The position numbers were made by a program, and so were the translations under genes. Under the pieces are notes generated by a model. It searched no databases and was not told the DNA's origin. It saw only the letters and a program-made list of their open reading frames with translations. Below, piece by piece: positions 18,192-28,683 of a DNA stretch of 47,313 nucleotides. The stretch's first letter is position 1. Each line of letters begins with the position of its first letter. The DNA is from an uncultured bacterium (GTDB lineage: Bacteria; Patescibacteriota; Minisyncoccia; Phycocordibacterales; UBA918), in the NCBI GenBank assembly GCA_950073265.1, contig CATMPJ010000004.1, positions 1 to 47,313 on the forward strand. The letters run 5' to 3'.

Positions 18192-21188
18192 ATGTCAAAA
18201 AGTAGGGACACCAGCGCTTTTGAAGCTACATACAAAACCTTAAACGCAGAGCAAAAAAAAGCCGTCGACATCATTGAAGGACCGGTGATGGTAGTGGCTG
18301 GTCCCGGCACAGGGAAGACACAAATACTGACCCTGCGCATTGCAAATATTCTGCGAGAGACGCAAGCTAAGCCAGAAAATATCCTCGCGATTACCTTTAC
18401 TGACGCAGGAGTAAAAGCTATGCGTCAACGACTCAAATCACTGATTGGTGAAGCAGCTTTTGACGTGCGAATAAGCACTTTCCATGCTTTTGCAGACAAT
18501 CTTATTCGTCAGTATCCTGAGGCCTACGAGAAGATAATTGGTGGCAGAGCTGCTTCTGAAATTGAACGTATTCAGTTAATTGAAACTATTCTTACAGATA
18601 CGACATTCAAGGCTGTGCGCCCGAGTGGTGATCCAGCCTACTATGTACAACCGCTGCTGCGAGCAATACAGACACTTAAGCAAGAAAATATAACACCAGA
18701 CACATTTTCAGTTGCGGTTAGTAAACAAGCTAACGCGCTGTTAGATATTGAGCAATATCATGAAAAAGGAGCACATAAGGGCAAGGAGCGTGGAGAGTAT
18801 AAAGACGCAGTCAAGAAGTTAGAGCGTAATCAAGAGCTACTCACAGTGTATAAGCGCTATGAGCAGCTCATGCGAGAACAAAACTGGTACGATTTTGACG
18901 ATATGATACTTGAGACCGTTGTTGCGCTAGAAAAAAACGAGGACATGTTGCGAGACTTACAAGAACAATATCAGTATGTACTGGCTGACGAACATCAAGA
19001 TGTGAATGGCGCGCAAAACAGAATTTTAGAATTATTAGTACATTTCCATGACGCACCCAATATATTTGTAGTAGGCGATGAAAAACAAGCCATATACAGG
19101 TTTCAGGGTGCATCACTAGAGAATTTCTTATATTTCGAAACAGCTTTCCCCGAGGCGGTGACTATTTCATTGACTAAAAACTATCGTTCAGGACAGAGTA
19201 TTTTGGACTCTAGCCAATCAGTCATTGCTAGTGAAGATGAATCGCTGCGTCAACTGCGCATCCCACTCACTGCGGCTGCGGTGGATTCTGCAATCGTGGA
19301 AGTGTCGTCTTTACCACACGTGAGCATGGAACAGTCTTGGATAATATCAGAAATTGAAAAGCAGTTAGCTCAAGATATTCAAGCAAACGAAATCGCTATA
19401 ATAGTTCGCACCAACAAAGAAGTTGAGCAGTACACGACGGCGCTACGAAAAAAGGGAATTGCTGTTGCTCCGTCAGCTGACAGCGATATTCTTGAACACC
19501 CATTGCTGCATAGCGTGGAGACACTTATCAGTAGTGCGGTAAATCCACTTGACGATGCAGTTATTACCCAACTGCTACATGAGCCGTATTGGGATATCGA
19601 ACCTAAAGATATATCAAAAATATTTACCTCTGCAACGAGAAATACGAAAATAAGCGCAATTCTTCATGACCCGGCACAGCTTGATGTCGCTGACGTCAAT
19701 GTCGACTCGCCGGTGCGCAGTATTATTCCTCTTCTGCAGGGTATTAAGAAAAGAACGCTCACCACAGCGCCACATCGTTTGGTTGAAATGTTGCTGGTAG
19801 AAAGCGGGTTGGTGACGCATGTGCTTCAATCTGATCCACAAGAAGGTGTGCGGGTATTGCGACGTTTGTACGATGAAATAGAAGCTATGGTTGAACGTAA
19901 AGAGGTCTCCTCGTTACGCGATGTGCTTCGACAGATTCAACTGCACAAACAATACGGCGTTTCTCTCCCAGCTCCATATATTTCCTACGGTGAGGCTGCA
20001 GTGCAGGTTACCACAGCCCACAAAGCAAAAGGATTGGAGTACGAGATTGTGTACGTTCCGAATATGACTGATTCAAATTGGGGTGGTAAGCGCCAGCGGC
20101 AATTATTTGATTTACCAATACTACGATATAACACTAATCAGCTGCCTGAATTAGAAGAAGATGAACGTCGACTCTTTTATGTAGCAATGACACGCGCTAA
20201 GGGCAAACTGGTGCTTACAAGCGCCGAGACCAATAGTACTGGTAGAGAGCTCGTGCCGTCACGTTTTCTGGATTTGATCCCAATCGAATTAATTACAGAG
20301 ATAGATACAACCAATTTTGTGAAAGAGTTTAGCCCTCTTGATTCTCTTATGGGCGTTCTCCCGGTTCCAGCTGCCCATGAAATTATGCTTCAAGTCTTAA
20401 GCGAACGAGGATTGTCGCCAACCGCTTTAAACAACTATCTAAAAAGTCCGTGGGAATATTTTTTCAAAAACGTACTTCGTGTGCCACAAGCAAAGACCAC
20501 TGAGCTCCAATTTGGGACTGCCGTGCACGAAGTTCTTGAGTTGCTGGTGCGCCATCATTCAGCGGATTCCGTAGATGCTTGGTTGTCACTTGTCCCAGCA
20601 TTATTTACAAACGTGCTGAATAAAATGGCCTTAACCGATGAAGAGTATACACGATTACATGAACGTGGTTGTGCAGCGCTGGCTACGTACATTCCACATC
20701 TTAAAAATAATGCGAGTAGTGAAGCTAAAACTGAGTACCAGGTTGAAGCGTTTTTAGAAACAGGCTTAGATACTCTTCCTGAGATACGAATCACAGGAAA
20801 TCTAGATAGAATTGATAATAAAAATGGTGTTATTACACAGGTGGTGGATTATAAAACAGGTAAGCCAAAAACTCGCGCGACCATTGAAGGAAAGACTCAG
20901 GCCAGTAATGGGGAATATAAACGGCAGCTTGTATTTTATGCGTTGTTACTTTCGCTACAGAAAAATGAAGACAAGCATTGCCAAACAGGGGTTATTTCAT
21001 TCGTTGAACCTGATACACATGGGGTGATAAAAGAAGAGGTGTTTGAAATTATAGAAGAAGAGATAATTACGTTGCGAAACGACATTGTTCGGGTTGTACA
21101 AGAAATCGTTGAAAATCGTGCATTATTGGGAGGTTGCGATGAAACGGTTTGTAATTATTGTCACCTCGTTCCAGCGTGGACACAGTAA
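18192..21188 (+). CDS. UvrD/PcrA-like superfamily 1 helicase fused to a PD-(D/E)XK nuclease domain
   Basis: Walker A VVAGPGTGKTQILTLRI, LADEHQDVNGAQ, VGDEKQAIYRFQGA, AHKAKGLEYEIVYV; C-terminal GTAVHEVLE...VVDYKTGKPK and CDETVCNYC. Confidence 0.92.
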   Translation: MSKSRDTSAFEATYKTLNAEQKKAVDIIEGPVMVVAGPGTGKTQILTLRIANILRETQAKPENILAITFTDAGVKAMRQRLKSLIGEAAFDVRISTFHAFADNLIRQYPEAYEKIIGGRAASEIERIQLIETILTDTTFKAVRPSGDPAYYVQPLLRAIQTLKQENITPDTFSVAVSKQANALLDIEQYHEKGAHKGKERGEYKDAVKKLERNQELLTVYKRYEQLMREQNWYDFDDMILETVVALEKNEDMLRDLQEQYQYVLADEHQDVNGAQNRILELLVHFHDAPNIFVVGDEKQAIYRFQGASLENFLYFETAFPEAVTISLTKNYRSGQSILDSSQSVIASEDESLRQLRIPLTAAAVDSAIVEVSSLPHVSMEQSWIISEIEKQLAQDIQANEIAIIVRTNKEVEQYTTALRKKGIAVAPSADSDILEHPLLHSVETLISSAVNPLDDAVITQLLHEPYWDIEPKDISKIFTSATRNTKISAILHDPAQLDVADVNVDSPVRSIIPLLQGIKKRTLTTAPHRLVEMLLVESGLVTHVLQSDPQEGVRVLRRLYDEIEAMVERKEVSSLRDVLRQIQLHKQYGVSLPAPYISYGEAAVQVTTAHKAKGLEYEIVYVPNMTDSNWGGKRQRQLFDLPILRYNTNQLPELEEDERRLFYVAMTRAKGKLVLTSAETNSTGRELVPSRFLDLIPIELITEIDTTNFVKEFSPLDSLMGVLPVPAAHEIMLQVLSERGLSPTALNNYLKSPWEYFFKNVLRVPQAKTTELQFGTAVHEVLELLVRHHSADSVDAWLSLVPALFTNVLNKMALTDEEYTRLHERGCAALATYIPHLKNNASSEAKTEYQVEAFLETGLDTLPEIRITGNLDRIDNKNGVITQVVDYKTGKPKTRATIEGKTQASNGEYKRQLVFYALLLSLQKNEDKHCQTGVISFVEPDTHGVIKEEVFEIIEEEIITLRNDIVRVVQEIVENRALLGGCDETVCNYCHLVPAWTQ

Positions 21189-21213
21189 AAAAACTCGGCA
21201 TGTGCCGAGTTTT
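21187..21213. terminator. Bidirectional terminator between convergent genes
   Basis: AAAAAACTCGGC-atgt-GCCGAGTTTTTT. Confidence 0.88.
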
Positions 21214-21217
21214 TTGT

Positions 21218-21967
21218 TTACTGTGCAGGAGTGGTTTGCACGGTACCTTCAAGCTGTCCAATAAGGTTTTCTACAATACCTTTAACAATGTCATATGGTT
21301 GTGCACCGTTAATTACTGCTTGTTGGTCACCTACAATCAGTACGCTATAAGGTGTGCCGTTTGCTCCGATATTAAATGCATCTTGTACACTTGCTGAGAC
21401 GCGTTCTTCCATCTCTGTGCCGTTCATACAAGCGGCGTAAGCGTCTACATCTACACCTACTGTCTCTACGTAGTCAGGGATCTTGGTAACATTCGTGGCT
21501 TCATCCAGTTCCCGTTCTTCAAATATCAGATCAGTGAAGTCCCAAAAAGCATCGTTACCACCAAGAGATCCGACACACAATGCCGCTTCTGAAATCTTTG
21601 GGGAATTAGGGTGTAGCTGTCCGAGTGGAAAATGTCGATAGACCCAAGCGACCTTGCCCGTAACTCCATACTCATCCATGATTCTTTTGAGGGTATTGTG
21701 GTACTCCTTACAGAATGGACAGTCATAATCAGAGTACTCTATCAATAGAATCGGTGCATTTGGGTTGCCACGAATATAGTCCATATCGGTGACTGGTTTT
21801 GGCGTGCTTGAGAGGATGCCTTCATTTTGCTCAGGAGTATTAGCCTTTTGAGCTGCCGGCTCTTCGTTTTGGGTGGTAAAAAATATCGCAATGGCAATCA
21901 AAGCAAAACCGAAGACAATAGCTACCGGTATTGCAATAGATGAACGTGGTGTTTGTGATGGCTCCAT
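21218..21967 (-). CDS. Membrane-anchored DsbA-family thiol oxidoreductase
   Basis: N-terminal TM; YSDYDCPFCKEYHNTLKRIMDEYG (CPFC) and GTPYSVLIVG cis-Pro region. Confidence 0.88.
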   Translation of the reverse strand: MEPSQTPRSSIAIPVAIVFGFALIAIAIFFTTQNEEPAAQKANTPEQNEGILSSTPKPVTDMDYIRGNPNAPILLIEYSDYDCPFCKEYHNTLKRIMDEYGVTGKVAWVYRHFPLGQLHPNSPKISEAALCVGSLGGNDAFWDFTDLIFEERELDEATNVTKIPDYVETVGVDVDAYAACMNGTEMEERVSASVQDAFNIGANGTPYSVLIVGDQQAVINGAQPYDIVKGIVENLIGQLEGTVQTTPAQ

Positions 21968-22031
21968 AGAGAAACAATTACTAAGAAATTATGAAAAAAT
22001 TATATCATATAGGTGGTATACTTTTTAAAAT

Positions 22032-22841
22032 ATGGAAATAAGTGACGGTATTATTTTGGGGTTAATTCAGGGTATAACAGAATTTTTGCCGATTTCTTCT
22101 ACCGGGCACTTGGTTTTGGTGCGAGAGCTGATGGACATTAGTTCACTCAATATGTTGGCTGTCGACGCCGTTTTACACTTAGCCACTACAGCTGCAATCA
22201 TCATCTACTTCTGGACTGACTTATGGGTTTTGCTACAGGCGTTATTACGTAAACTTGGTCGACTGCCGGTAAACGAAAAAGATTTATTGCTGGTCTATGC
22301 GCTTTTGGTTGGTACAGTACCAGCTGTTGCTTTTGGTTTATTACTTGAATCTCACATGGAGCGGTTTCAGACACCACTTATTGTGGGTACCTTTTTAGGA
22401 ATTGCAGCCCTCTTTTTCTTATTTGTTGAATGGAGGTATTTAAAACGGCCTGAACACGGTAGTGTTACGCTCAAAAGAGCGTGGCAAGTTGGTTTGTTTC
22501 AAGCGCTGGCTTTGATTCCTGGACTATCACGTTCAGGCACTACCATTGCTGGTGGTATGTTGCTTGGCATGTCACGTTATGAAGCGTCCAGATTTTCTTT
22601 CCTGTTAGCAATCCCGATCACCCTCGCGGTTGGTAGTAAGAAAACAATTGAATTACTTTCAACTGACAATGCAGTAGAGTGGATTCCCTTGATGGTAGCG
22701 GCTGGTGTATCATTTTTCTCAGCGCTGATTGTCATCCATTATTTCCTTAAGTTTATTCGTAAATACACCCTATGGCCGTTTGTCTGGTACAGCCTGCTAC
22801 TAGCCAGCTTCATTTGGTACGTTTCATTTTTTGCTGTCTAG
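22032..22841 (+). CDS. uppP: Undecaprenyl-diphosphatase UppP/BacA
   Basis: GLIQGITEFLPISSTGHLVLVRELM and ALIPGLSRSGTTIAGGMLLG. Confidence 0.95.
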   Translation: MEISDGIILGLIQGITEFLPISSTGHLVLVRELMDISSLNMLAVDAVLHLATTAAIIIYFWTDLWVLLQALLRKLGRLPVNEKDLLLVYALLVGTVPAVAFGLLLESHMERFQTPLIVGTFLGIAALFFLFVEWRYLKRPEHGSVTLKRAWQVGLFQALALIPGLSRSGTTIAGGMLLGMSRYEASRFSFLLAIPITLAVGSKKTIELLSTDNAVEWIPLMVAAGVSFFSALIVIHYFLKFIRKYTLWPFVWYSLLLASFIWYVSFFAV

Positions 22842-23413
22842 AAAAGCAACGAGTGTGTCATAGCGCTTTCCTCCTTCTCTTCCCAGTGAGCGATATTTAG
22901 CTTAAGTTCACGCTTGCGGTGCCCGTCTTTGAAGAGAATATGACCATTCTTCCGTGCGTAATCAAATACTTTTTTTGTCACTCGCACGTCCTGTTCACAG
23001 TATTTCATTACTTCTTTGACTTTACCTTCGCGCCACCAGCGGACGGCCTGCAGGCCGTCCGCTGATTTTTTGGCACCGACCGTTGCCTGTGCAACAGAGT
23101 CGAGTCGCAGACGCCGGCCCAACGCTTCTTTAATGTCTTCAAGAATATCAATACTTTTGATCTGAGTTAGATCGCCAGGATAGTATTTATTCAAAAGGGG
23201 GATATCAAAATGGTTTGAGTTATAGCCGACTAACGCGTCAGCTTTTTCAATGATTGGCCAAAGTGTGTCGATGTCATCGATAGTGACCGTGGTGTATTTG
23301 TCAGTTTCGCTGTCATACACCGTAGCCACAGATATATCGAGGGCGGCTGGGTCAGACGAGTTTATCTCCTGGAAAATGTTTTGAGTTTCAAGGTCAAAAA
23401 CGATATAGCGCAT
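22838..23413 (-). CDS. RNase H-like 3'-5' exonuclease (DEDD/YprB-like)
   Basis: YIVFDLETQN, LVGYNSNHFDIPLL, YCEQDVRVTKKVFDYA. Start MRYIVFDLE at 23413, 7 nt from TACAAT. Confidence 0.78.
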   Translation of the reverse strand: MRYIVFDLETQNIFQEINSSDPAALDISVATVYDSETDKYTTVTIDDIDTLWPIIEKADALVGYNSNHFDIPLLNKYYPGDLTQIKSIDILEDIKEALGRRLRLDSVAQATVGAKKSADGLQAVRWWREGKVKEVMKYCEQDVRVTKKVFDYARKNGHILFKDGHRKRELKLNIAHWEEKEESAMTHSLLF

Positions 23414-23435
23414 AGCGGGCATTGTAGCACAGTTG

Positions 23436-24617
23436 CTATTCAAATCTTTGGATTGAGTGTCCGTCAGTTTCGTCTATTACTATATAACCCGAAGCACCTT
23501 TTTTTCTTGCTGCTTCAATCTTTTTAGGCACTTGTCTGTCATTGTAATCAATTGAAACAACGGTACCAGCATTTTCTTGCCTGATTAAGGCTGCGATCAT
23601 TTGGGCTTTATTATCTTGATCAGGCTTGGTCGGAATCATGACTATATGCTCACTTTTAGTCTTTTTCATAGGTAAATTGTGTGTTTCGAGGAAGTCTCGC
23701 ATGGTTACATCGCCCATTCCAAAGCCGATACCCGATACCGGATCAGCACTAAAGAGACCGGTGAGATTATCGTAACGACCGCCACCAAGTAGAGAGCGGT
23801 TGTTTTCGCCGGAGACATCAAATATCTCAAAAATTACGCCGGTGTAGTAATCAAAGCCGCGTACAGTTGAGAGTGAGACTTTGGTGTTATTGATTCCAAG
23901 CTGCATTAGCCCAGCTAATACTTGGCCAAGGCGTGAGTCTGGTGCCGGATCAGATAATCCTAGATCAAATGGTTTGCCAGCAATTTTTTCAGCTTCCTCA
24001 TCGAAATTATCAATCTTTGCTTTACGATCAAGGAGATACAGCATGGCGTTGCTCTGTTCGTGGGTGAATCCTTCTTGCTCAAATCTCTCGTTCATCCACG
24101 CTCGGTCATTGATTCGGATTTCGAACATTTCTGGCTTCGCGCCAAAATCTAAAAGAAGTTGGTGGGCGAGCGCAATTATCTCTACATCTGCCGCCACGGT
24201 GTCGCTACCGAACATGTCGCAATTGAGCTGCCAGTGTTCACGTAAGCGTCCTTTTTGCGGTCGTTCGTAACGAAATAAATTTGGAATGGAGTACCAGCGG
24301 ACAGGGAAGGCAAGCTCCTTTTGTTTTTTAGCAATCATCCGCGCTACTGTTGGGGTCATCTCAGGACGGAGTGTTACTTCACGATCGCCACGGTCGGTAA
24401 ATGTGTACGTTTGGTCATTTACGATTTCTTCATTAACTGCTCCTTTGCTTTTGTACAAAGACGCCGGCTCAAGTACCGACGCGTCATAGCGCTCGTAGCC
24501 AAAACTTTCTGTGGTTTTACTCCAGGTGTCAAAAATATACTGTTGTATGGCCATGTCTTCGGGATAAAAATCACGAACACCTTTGTAGGGGTCAGTACTT
24601 AAGAAATCGTTACTCAT
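23436..24617 (-). CDS. hisS: Histidyl-tRNA synthetase
   Basis: TLRPEMTPTVARMIA, FRYERPQKGRLREHWQLNCDMFG, RGFDYYTGVIFEIFD. Start MSNDFLSTDPYKG at 24617. Confidence 0.94.
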   Translation of the reverse strand: MSNDFLSTDPYKGVRDFYPEDMAIQQYIFDTWSKTTESFGYERYDASVLEPASLYKSKGAVNEEIVNDQTYTFTDRGDREVTLRPEMTPTVARMIAKKQKELAFPVRWYSIPNLFRYERPQKGRLREHWQLNCDMFGSDTVAADVEIIALAHQLLLDFGAKPEMFEIRINDRAWMNERFEQEGFTHEQSNAMLYLLDRKAKIDNFDEEAEKIAGKPFDLGLSDPAPDSRLGQVLAGLMQLGINNTKVSLSTVRGFDYYTGVIFEIFDVSGENNRSLLGGGRYDNLTGLFSADPVSGIGFGMGDVTMRDFLETHNLPMKKTKSEHIVMIPTKPDQDNKAQMIAALIRQENAGTVVSIDYNDRQVPKKIEAARKKGASGYIVIDETDGHSIQRFE

Positions 24618-24680
24618 AGAGTGATTGTAGGGTAAGTCGCCAGGCAAATCAAATGACTATTTAATTTGGGTGACAACTAA

Positions 24681-25247
24681 TTATTCACGGGTAAAGGGAT
24701 CGATATGGAGTTTCGAAAGGCGCTTATCCATCGCGCTTTGAATCGTTGCTTGCAAACCACGTGGGTCTGGCATGCTAGTAGCTCTAAAATTATGATCGTG
24801 ATGGCCGGCTGTTTGGGCACTAATGGTGCCAAAGTTTAAAAAGGTGGGTAAGAGACCATTGATGTGGTACTGAATGTCTTGGAGTCGTTCCAGTCGAAAG
24901 ATAGATACAGTCCGATTAAAAAAGTGAATTTGGTCAACTGAGATAATTCGTCGGTCCGTTATCAGCCACAAGTCTAAATAATAGTGTGTCCATATAGTGA
25001 ACCCGCTCATGAGCGCAAGCAACAACCATGCAGCGACACCAAATGAAATTAGGCGACCGTTGAGAGCAATCTCTACCGTGCTGTTAGTAATGATGTCCAA
25101 CATAGACACGAGGCCAGCAGATAGCAGTAAGGGAATAATTGCGGCGATGGCTACAACAAGTAATTCTGCAACAATCACAAACCAATGCTTTCTAGCAGTT
25201 GCCAGCACCTCCTCTCCTGGTTCAAGTTGAATTTTGTCTAGCAACAT
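24681..25247 (-). CDS. PH-domain (YdbS-like) membrane protein
   Basis: Two TM segments then LWLITDRRIISVDQIHFFNRTVSIFRLERLQDI. Confidence 0.75.
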   Translation of the reverse strand: MLLDKIQLEPGEEVLATARKHWFVIVAELLVVAIAAIIPLLLSAGLVSMLDIITNSTVEIALNGRLISFGVAAWLLLALMSGFTIWTHYYLDLWLITDRRIISVDQIHFFNRTVSIFRLERLQDIQYHINGLLPTFLNFGTISAQTAGHHDHNFRATSMPDPRGLQATIQSAMDKRLSKLHIDPFTRE

Positions 25248-25250
25248 ACT

Positions 25251-25475
25251 CTATATAGCTACTGCAGCAGCGAGTACTAGTATTAATGGTATGGTCAAAA
25301 TAAAATACACCACGAATGTCATAAGGTTTATACGGGCATCATTTGAGTAGGTTCGCCAATGGTAAAACAAAACCATAGTAAAAATCACATAGATTCCCAC
25401 CATCATGTAGAACAGCAATAGCAGGCTACCTTGCCCGGTAAAAATGTCTGCGAATGGTGTTGGCACTGGCAGCAT
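25251..25475 (-). CDS. Small two-TM membrane protein
   Basis: 74 aa, two hydrophobic segments, between prmC and the PH-domain gene. Confidence 0.65.
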   Translation of the reverse strand: MLPVPTPFADIFTGQGSLLLLFYMMVGIYVIFTMVLFYHWRTYSNDARINLMTFVVYFILTIPLILVLAAAVAI

Positions 25476-25479
25476 ACAA

Positions 25480-26250
25480 TTATTCTAACACCAACACAGA
25501 ATATCGTTGGACGCCAAATTGATCTTTGTGGGTAGTGGTTTTAAAACCATGAGAAGCCGCTATGGCAGCGATGGCTTTGCTTTGTTCTGGCTCATGTTCA
25601 AGCCACAATTGTCCATCAGGGACGATGTGATATTTGGCTTCAGTGATGAGTTGTAAGATTATTTCCATGCCACCATGTCCACCAAACAATGCTAAGTGTG
25701 GTTCAAATCCACGAACGTTCTGATCCACACGATTGAGAGCGTCATCAATATATGGTGGATTGGCCAATATAAAGTGGTACTTGTCGTCTTTGTATGCACT
25801 AAAGAGATTGCTCTGCAACACTCTTGCGCGTGTTTTCTCGATATCGTTTTGCTCCACATTTTTATCAATTGTGGTGAGGTGCTGTTTATCAAGTTCAGCA
25901 AAATCGACCATGGTATTGGTGGTCTCTTTCAAAACCCCAACTCCCACACAGCCAGATCCGGCGCACATGTCAATGATTTTAAGTGGCTCAACTTCAGCGA
26001 GACCGAGTCCAGTTTTATGCGACTGGTACTGGCGTATTTCCGCTATTGCTTTTTCAGTCCAGTATTCGGTTTCGGTGCGTGGTATAAGCGGAAAACTGTC
26101 CAAATATATGGTTGTGTTTAGAAACGGAACATGACCGATTATATATCCAAGCGGTTCACCTAACGCCAATCTGCGGCAGTCGGCAAAGAAATCCATAGTT
26201 TTTTCTCCGCCATATTTCTCCTTGAGTAACCACTGCATTTCTTTTTCCAT
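25480..26250 (-). CDS. prmC: Peptide chain release factor N5-glutamine methyltransferase
   Basis: IIDMCAGSGCVGVGVL, FILANPPYI, PLIPRTETE. Confidence 0.9.
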   Translation of the reverse strand: MEKEMQWLLKEKYGGEKTMDFFADCRRLALGEPLGYIIGHVPFLNTTIYLDSFPLIPRTETEYWTEKAIAEIRQYQSHKTGLGLAEVEPLKIIDMCAGSGCVGVGVLKETTNTMVDFAELDKQHLTTIDKNVEQNDIEKTRARVLQSNLFSAYKDDKYHFILANPPYIDDALNRVDQNVRGFEPHLALFGGHGGMEIILQLITEAKYHIVPDGQLWLEHEPEQSKAIAAIAASHGFKTTTHKDQFGVQRYSVLVLE

Positions 26251-26303
26251 ATCCCTACAATGCTATCTATCGATTAAATAGTCAATCTGCTATACTGCAC
26301 GGC

Positions 26304-27077
26304 ATGGAAGCTATTACAGAACGAATCACTAGGAGATTGAAGGATCAGATTGTGGTGACAATAAACGTCTTACTGGTTACTTTTCTCTTTGCATACTTCG
26401 TAGAACTACCATTCTCAGTCAATACAGCATACCTAACGGTAGCAACATTCTTGTTTGCAATCTTTGCCAGTTTTTTCACTTCTCGGCAAAGCTCGCGACA
26501 CGATTCATTGCGCGAAAGTATTACCCAGTTTGATGGCAATCTCTCATCGATTTATCGAGGAAGTGGTAATTTAAGTCCTGCATTACAAAAAGAGATTGGT
26601 GAGATTATAACTACTCACTACGAGAATTTGCTTCGCTCACGAGATTGGACGTATCACATCGTGCATCCATCAGAAACAATTACCAAGATTCATCAGACGC
26701 TACGCAAACACGTGGGTGAAGAAATGGCGATGCCGGAGTTTAAGCGAACGAGTTTGATGCAAATGCAATGGTCTTTACGGGATTTGCAGCGGGTACGCAA
26801 AGATAAAATCTCATTAATGCGAGAGCAAGTACCTGCATTGCAGTGGATGTTACTAGTTCTTCTCGCTGTTATCCTCGTGGTTACGATTATGAGTATCCAA
26901 TCGCATACCGCAGTGGTTGCTTCGTTTCTAAAAGCATCCTTTGTGGTAGCGGTAGTCCTGGTGCTGGCTTTGATTCAAGATCTTAACCGACTAACGCTAT
27001 TTGAACGACTTATTGGAGAAGAATCTGCTCGTGATCTTTTAAAAACAATCAAACTAGAACAGTCTTTAAAAAAATAA
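26304..27077 (+). CDS. Membrane protein with two TM pairs and a central cytoplasmic region; unknown
   Basis: Hydrophobic pairs at both ends; leaderless-type TATACT 7 nt before ATG. Confidence 0.65.
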   Translation: MEAITERITRRLKDQIVVTINVLLVTFLFAYFVELPFSVNTAYLTVATFLFAIFASFFTSRQSSRHDSLRESITQFDGNLSSIYRGSGNLSPALQKEIGEIITTHYENLLRSRDWTYHIVHPSETITKIHQTLRKHVGEEMAMPEFKRTSLMQMQWSLRDLQRVRKDKISLMREQVPALQWMLLVLLAVILVVTIMSIQSHTAVVASFLKASFVVAVVLVLALIQDLNRLTLFERLIGEESARDLLKTIKLEQSLKK

Positions 27078-27091
27078 TTTTTACCATCCCT

Positions 27092-27841
27092 ATGAGTTCA
27101 CCAATGTTAGAAATCAAAAATCTAAAAAAAGTGTATGGCACCGGCAAGGATGCTAAGGTTGCTGTCGATGACCTCTCGCTTACCGTTGAGCGGGGCGCCT
27201 TTTTTGGGTTGCTTGGTCCGAATGGTGCAGGTAAGAGCACTACCATTCATTGTATTACTGGAATTGCACAACCAACCGAAGGCCAAATATTCATTGATGG
27301 TGTTGATGTTGTTAAAGATTATAAAACCGCGCGCCGTAAAGTGGGGCTCTCGCCGCAAGAGTTCAACATAGATTTTTTTGCGAAGGTCGACGACTTGCTT
27401 GACTACATGGGTGGGTACTACGGAATACCGCGAGCCGAACGAAAGACCAGAATCGATGAATTAATCAGTCGATTTAGTCTAGAAGAACATCGTGATAAGA
27501 AGTTTCAGAAATTATCTGGTGGATTAAAGCGACGGGCCATCCTCGCGCGCGCCTTAGTGCACACACCAGATTTACTCATTCTTGATGAGCCAACTGCGGG
27601 TGTTGACGTGGAACAGCGTCATGAGCTTTGGGATTATCTTCGTGAACTTAATAGTCGAGGTAAAACAATTATTCTGACGTCTCACTACCTCGAAGAGATT
27701 CAGGAGTTGTGTAACGAAATTGCGATTATTAATCACGGTAAGATCATCAAAGAAGGAACCAAAGCGGAGTTTATGCGAGACGGCAAATCTGTAGAACAAA
27801 CGTACCTTGAAATTACCCGTAATGACGATAAGAAAGCTTAG
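27092..27841 (+). CDS. ABC transporter ATP-binding protein
   Basis: GPNGAGKST, LSGGLKRRAILARALVHTPDLLILDEPTAGVD. Confidence 0.95.
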   Translation: MSSPMLEIKNLKKVYGTGKDAKVAVDDLSLTVERGAFFGLLGPNGAGKSTTIHCITGIAQPTEGQIFIDGVDVVKDYKTARRKVGLSPQEFNIDFFAKVDDLLDYMGGYYGIPRAERKTRIDELISRFSLEEHRDKKFQKLSGGLKRRAILARALVHTPDLLILDEPTAGVDVEQRHELWDYLRELNSRGKTIILTSHYLEEIQELCNEIAIINHGKIIKEGTKAEFMRDGKSVEQTYLEITRNDDKKA

Positions 27842-27842
27842 T

Positions 27843-28604
27843 ATGAATGCAATTGGACTTTTTACAATGTTGCGCCGTGAGGCAAAACGAACATTGCGAG
27901 TGGTGGTACAAACACTTATAGCGCCGACTGTTTCGGCGGCCTTGTATTTGTTTATTTTCGGTACAGTGATTGGCACAAAAATTGAAGACTTCGCTGGTGT
28001 GCCTTACATATCGTTCGTATTTCCTGGGGTTTTAATGTTGTCCATTATTAACGCGTCGTTTGCGAGCGCTTCATCAAACCTATACTTCATGCGCTTTACG
28101 CGCGGGATCGAAGAGATTTTAATTGCACCGTTTTCCTATCTTGAAATGTTGGTTGGATTCGTGGGGAGTGCAGTTGTTCGGGCTCTTATGGTGTCTGTAC
28201 TCATCCTCTTAACTGGCTTGGCGTTTGGGGCAGTCAGTCTGGTTAATCCGGTTGCGTTCTTTTTGTACGTTGCTGCTGTCGCCGCTATTTTTGCGATGCT
28301 TGGTATCATTGTGGCTTTGTGGGCAGAAGGGTTCGAGCAACTACAAGTCTTAAATACGTTTGTAATAACTCCATTGACGTATCTCGGCGGAATATTTTAT
28401 TCAATCACGTTCTTGCCGCCATTAGCGGCAGAGATCACCCGTGCCAATCCATTTTTCTATTTTGCTGACGGTATTCGAAGTAGCATGATTGGGTATAGCG
28501 AAGCTAATACTGCAATCGGACTTATTGTTATTGTCGGTTTGTTAGTGGGGCTCGCTATCTTAGTGACCACACTTTTTAGAAAGGGATGGAAAATACGCGC
28601 GTAG
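27843..28604 (+). CDS. ABC-2 type transporter permease
   Basis: Six-TM profile, YISFVFPGVLMLSIINASF, next to the ATPase. Start MNAIGLF at 27843. Confidence 0.9.
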   Translation: MNAIGLFTMLRREAKRTLRVVVQTLIAPTVSAALYLFIFGTVIGTKIEDFAGVPYISFVFPGVLMLSIINASFASASSNLYFMRFTRGIEEILIAPFSYLEMLVGFVGSAVVRALMVSVLILLTGLAFGAVSLVNPVAFFLYVAAVAAIFAMLGIIVALWAEGFEQLQVLNTFVITPLTYLGGIFYSITFLPPLAAEITRANPFFYFADGIRSSMIGYSEANTAIGLIVIVGLLVGLAILVTTLFRKGWKIRA

Positions 28605-28617
28605 ACGATAGTTTACT

Positions 28618-28651
28618 AACAAAGGCCGGCCGCTTTGCGGCCGGCCTTTGT
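28618..28651 (+). terminator. GC-rich intrinsic terminator
   Basis: AACAAAGGCCGGCCGC-ttt-GCGGCCGGCCTTTGTT. Confidence 0.85.
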
Positions 28652-28683
28652 TACAATTAAGACAAATACTTAATAAGTCCTTT

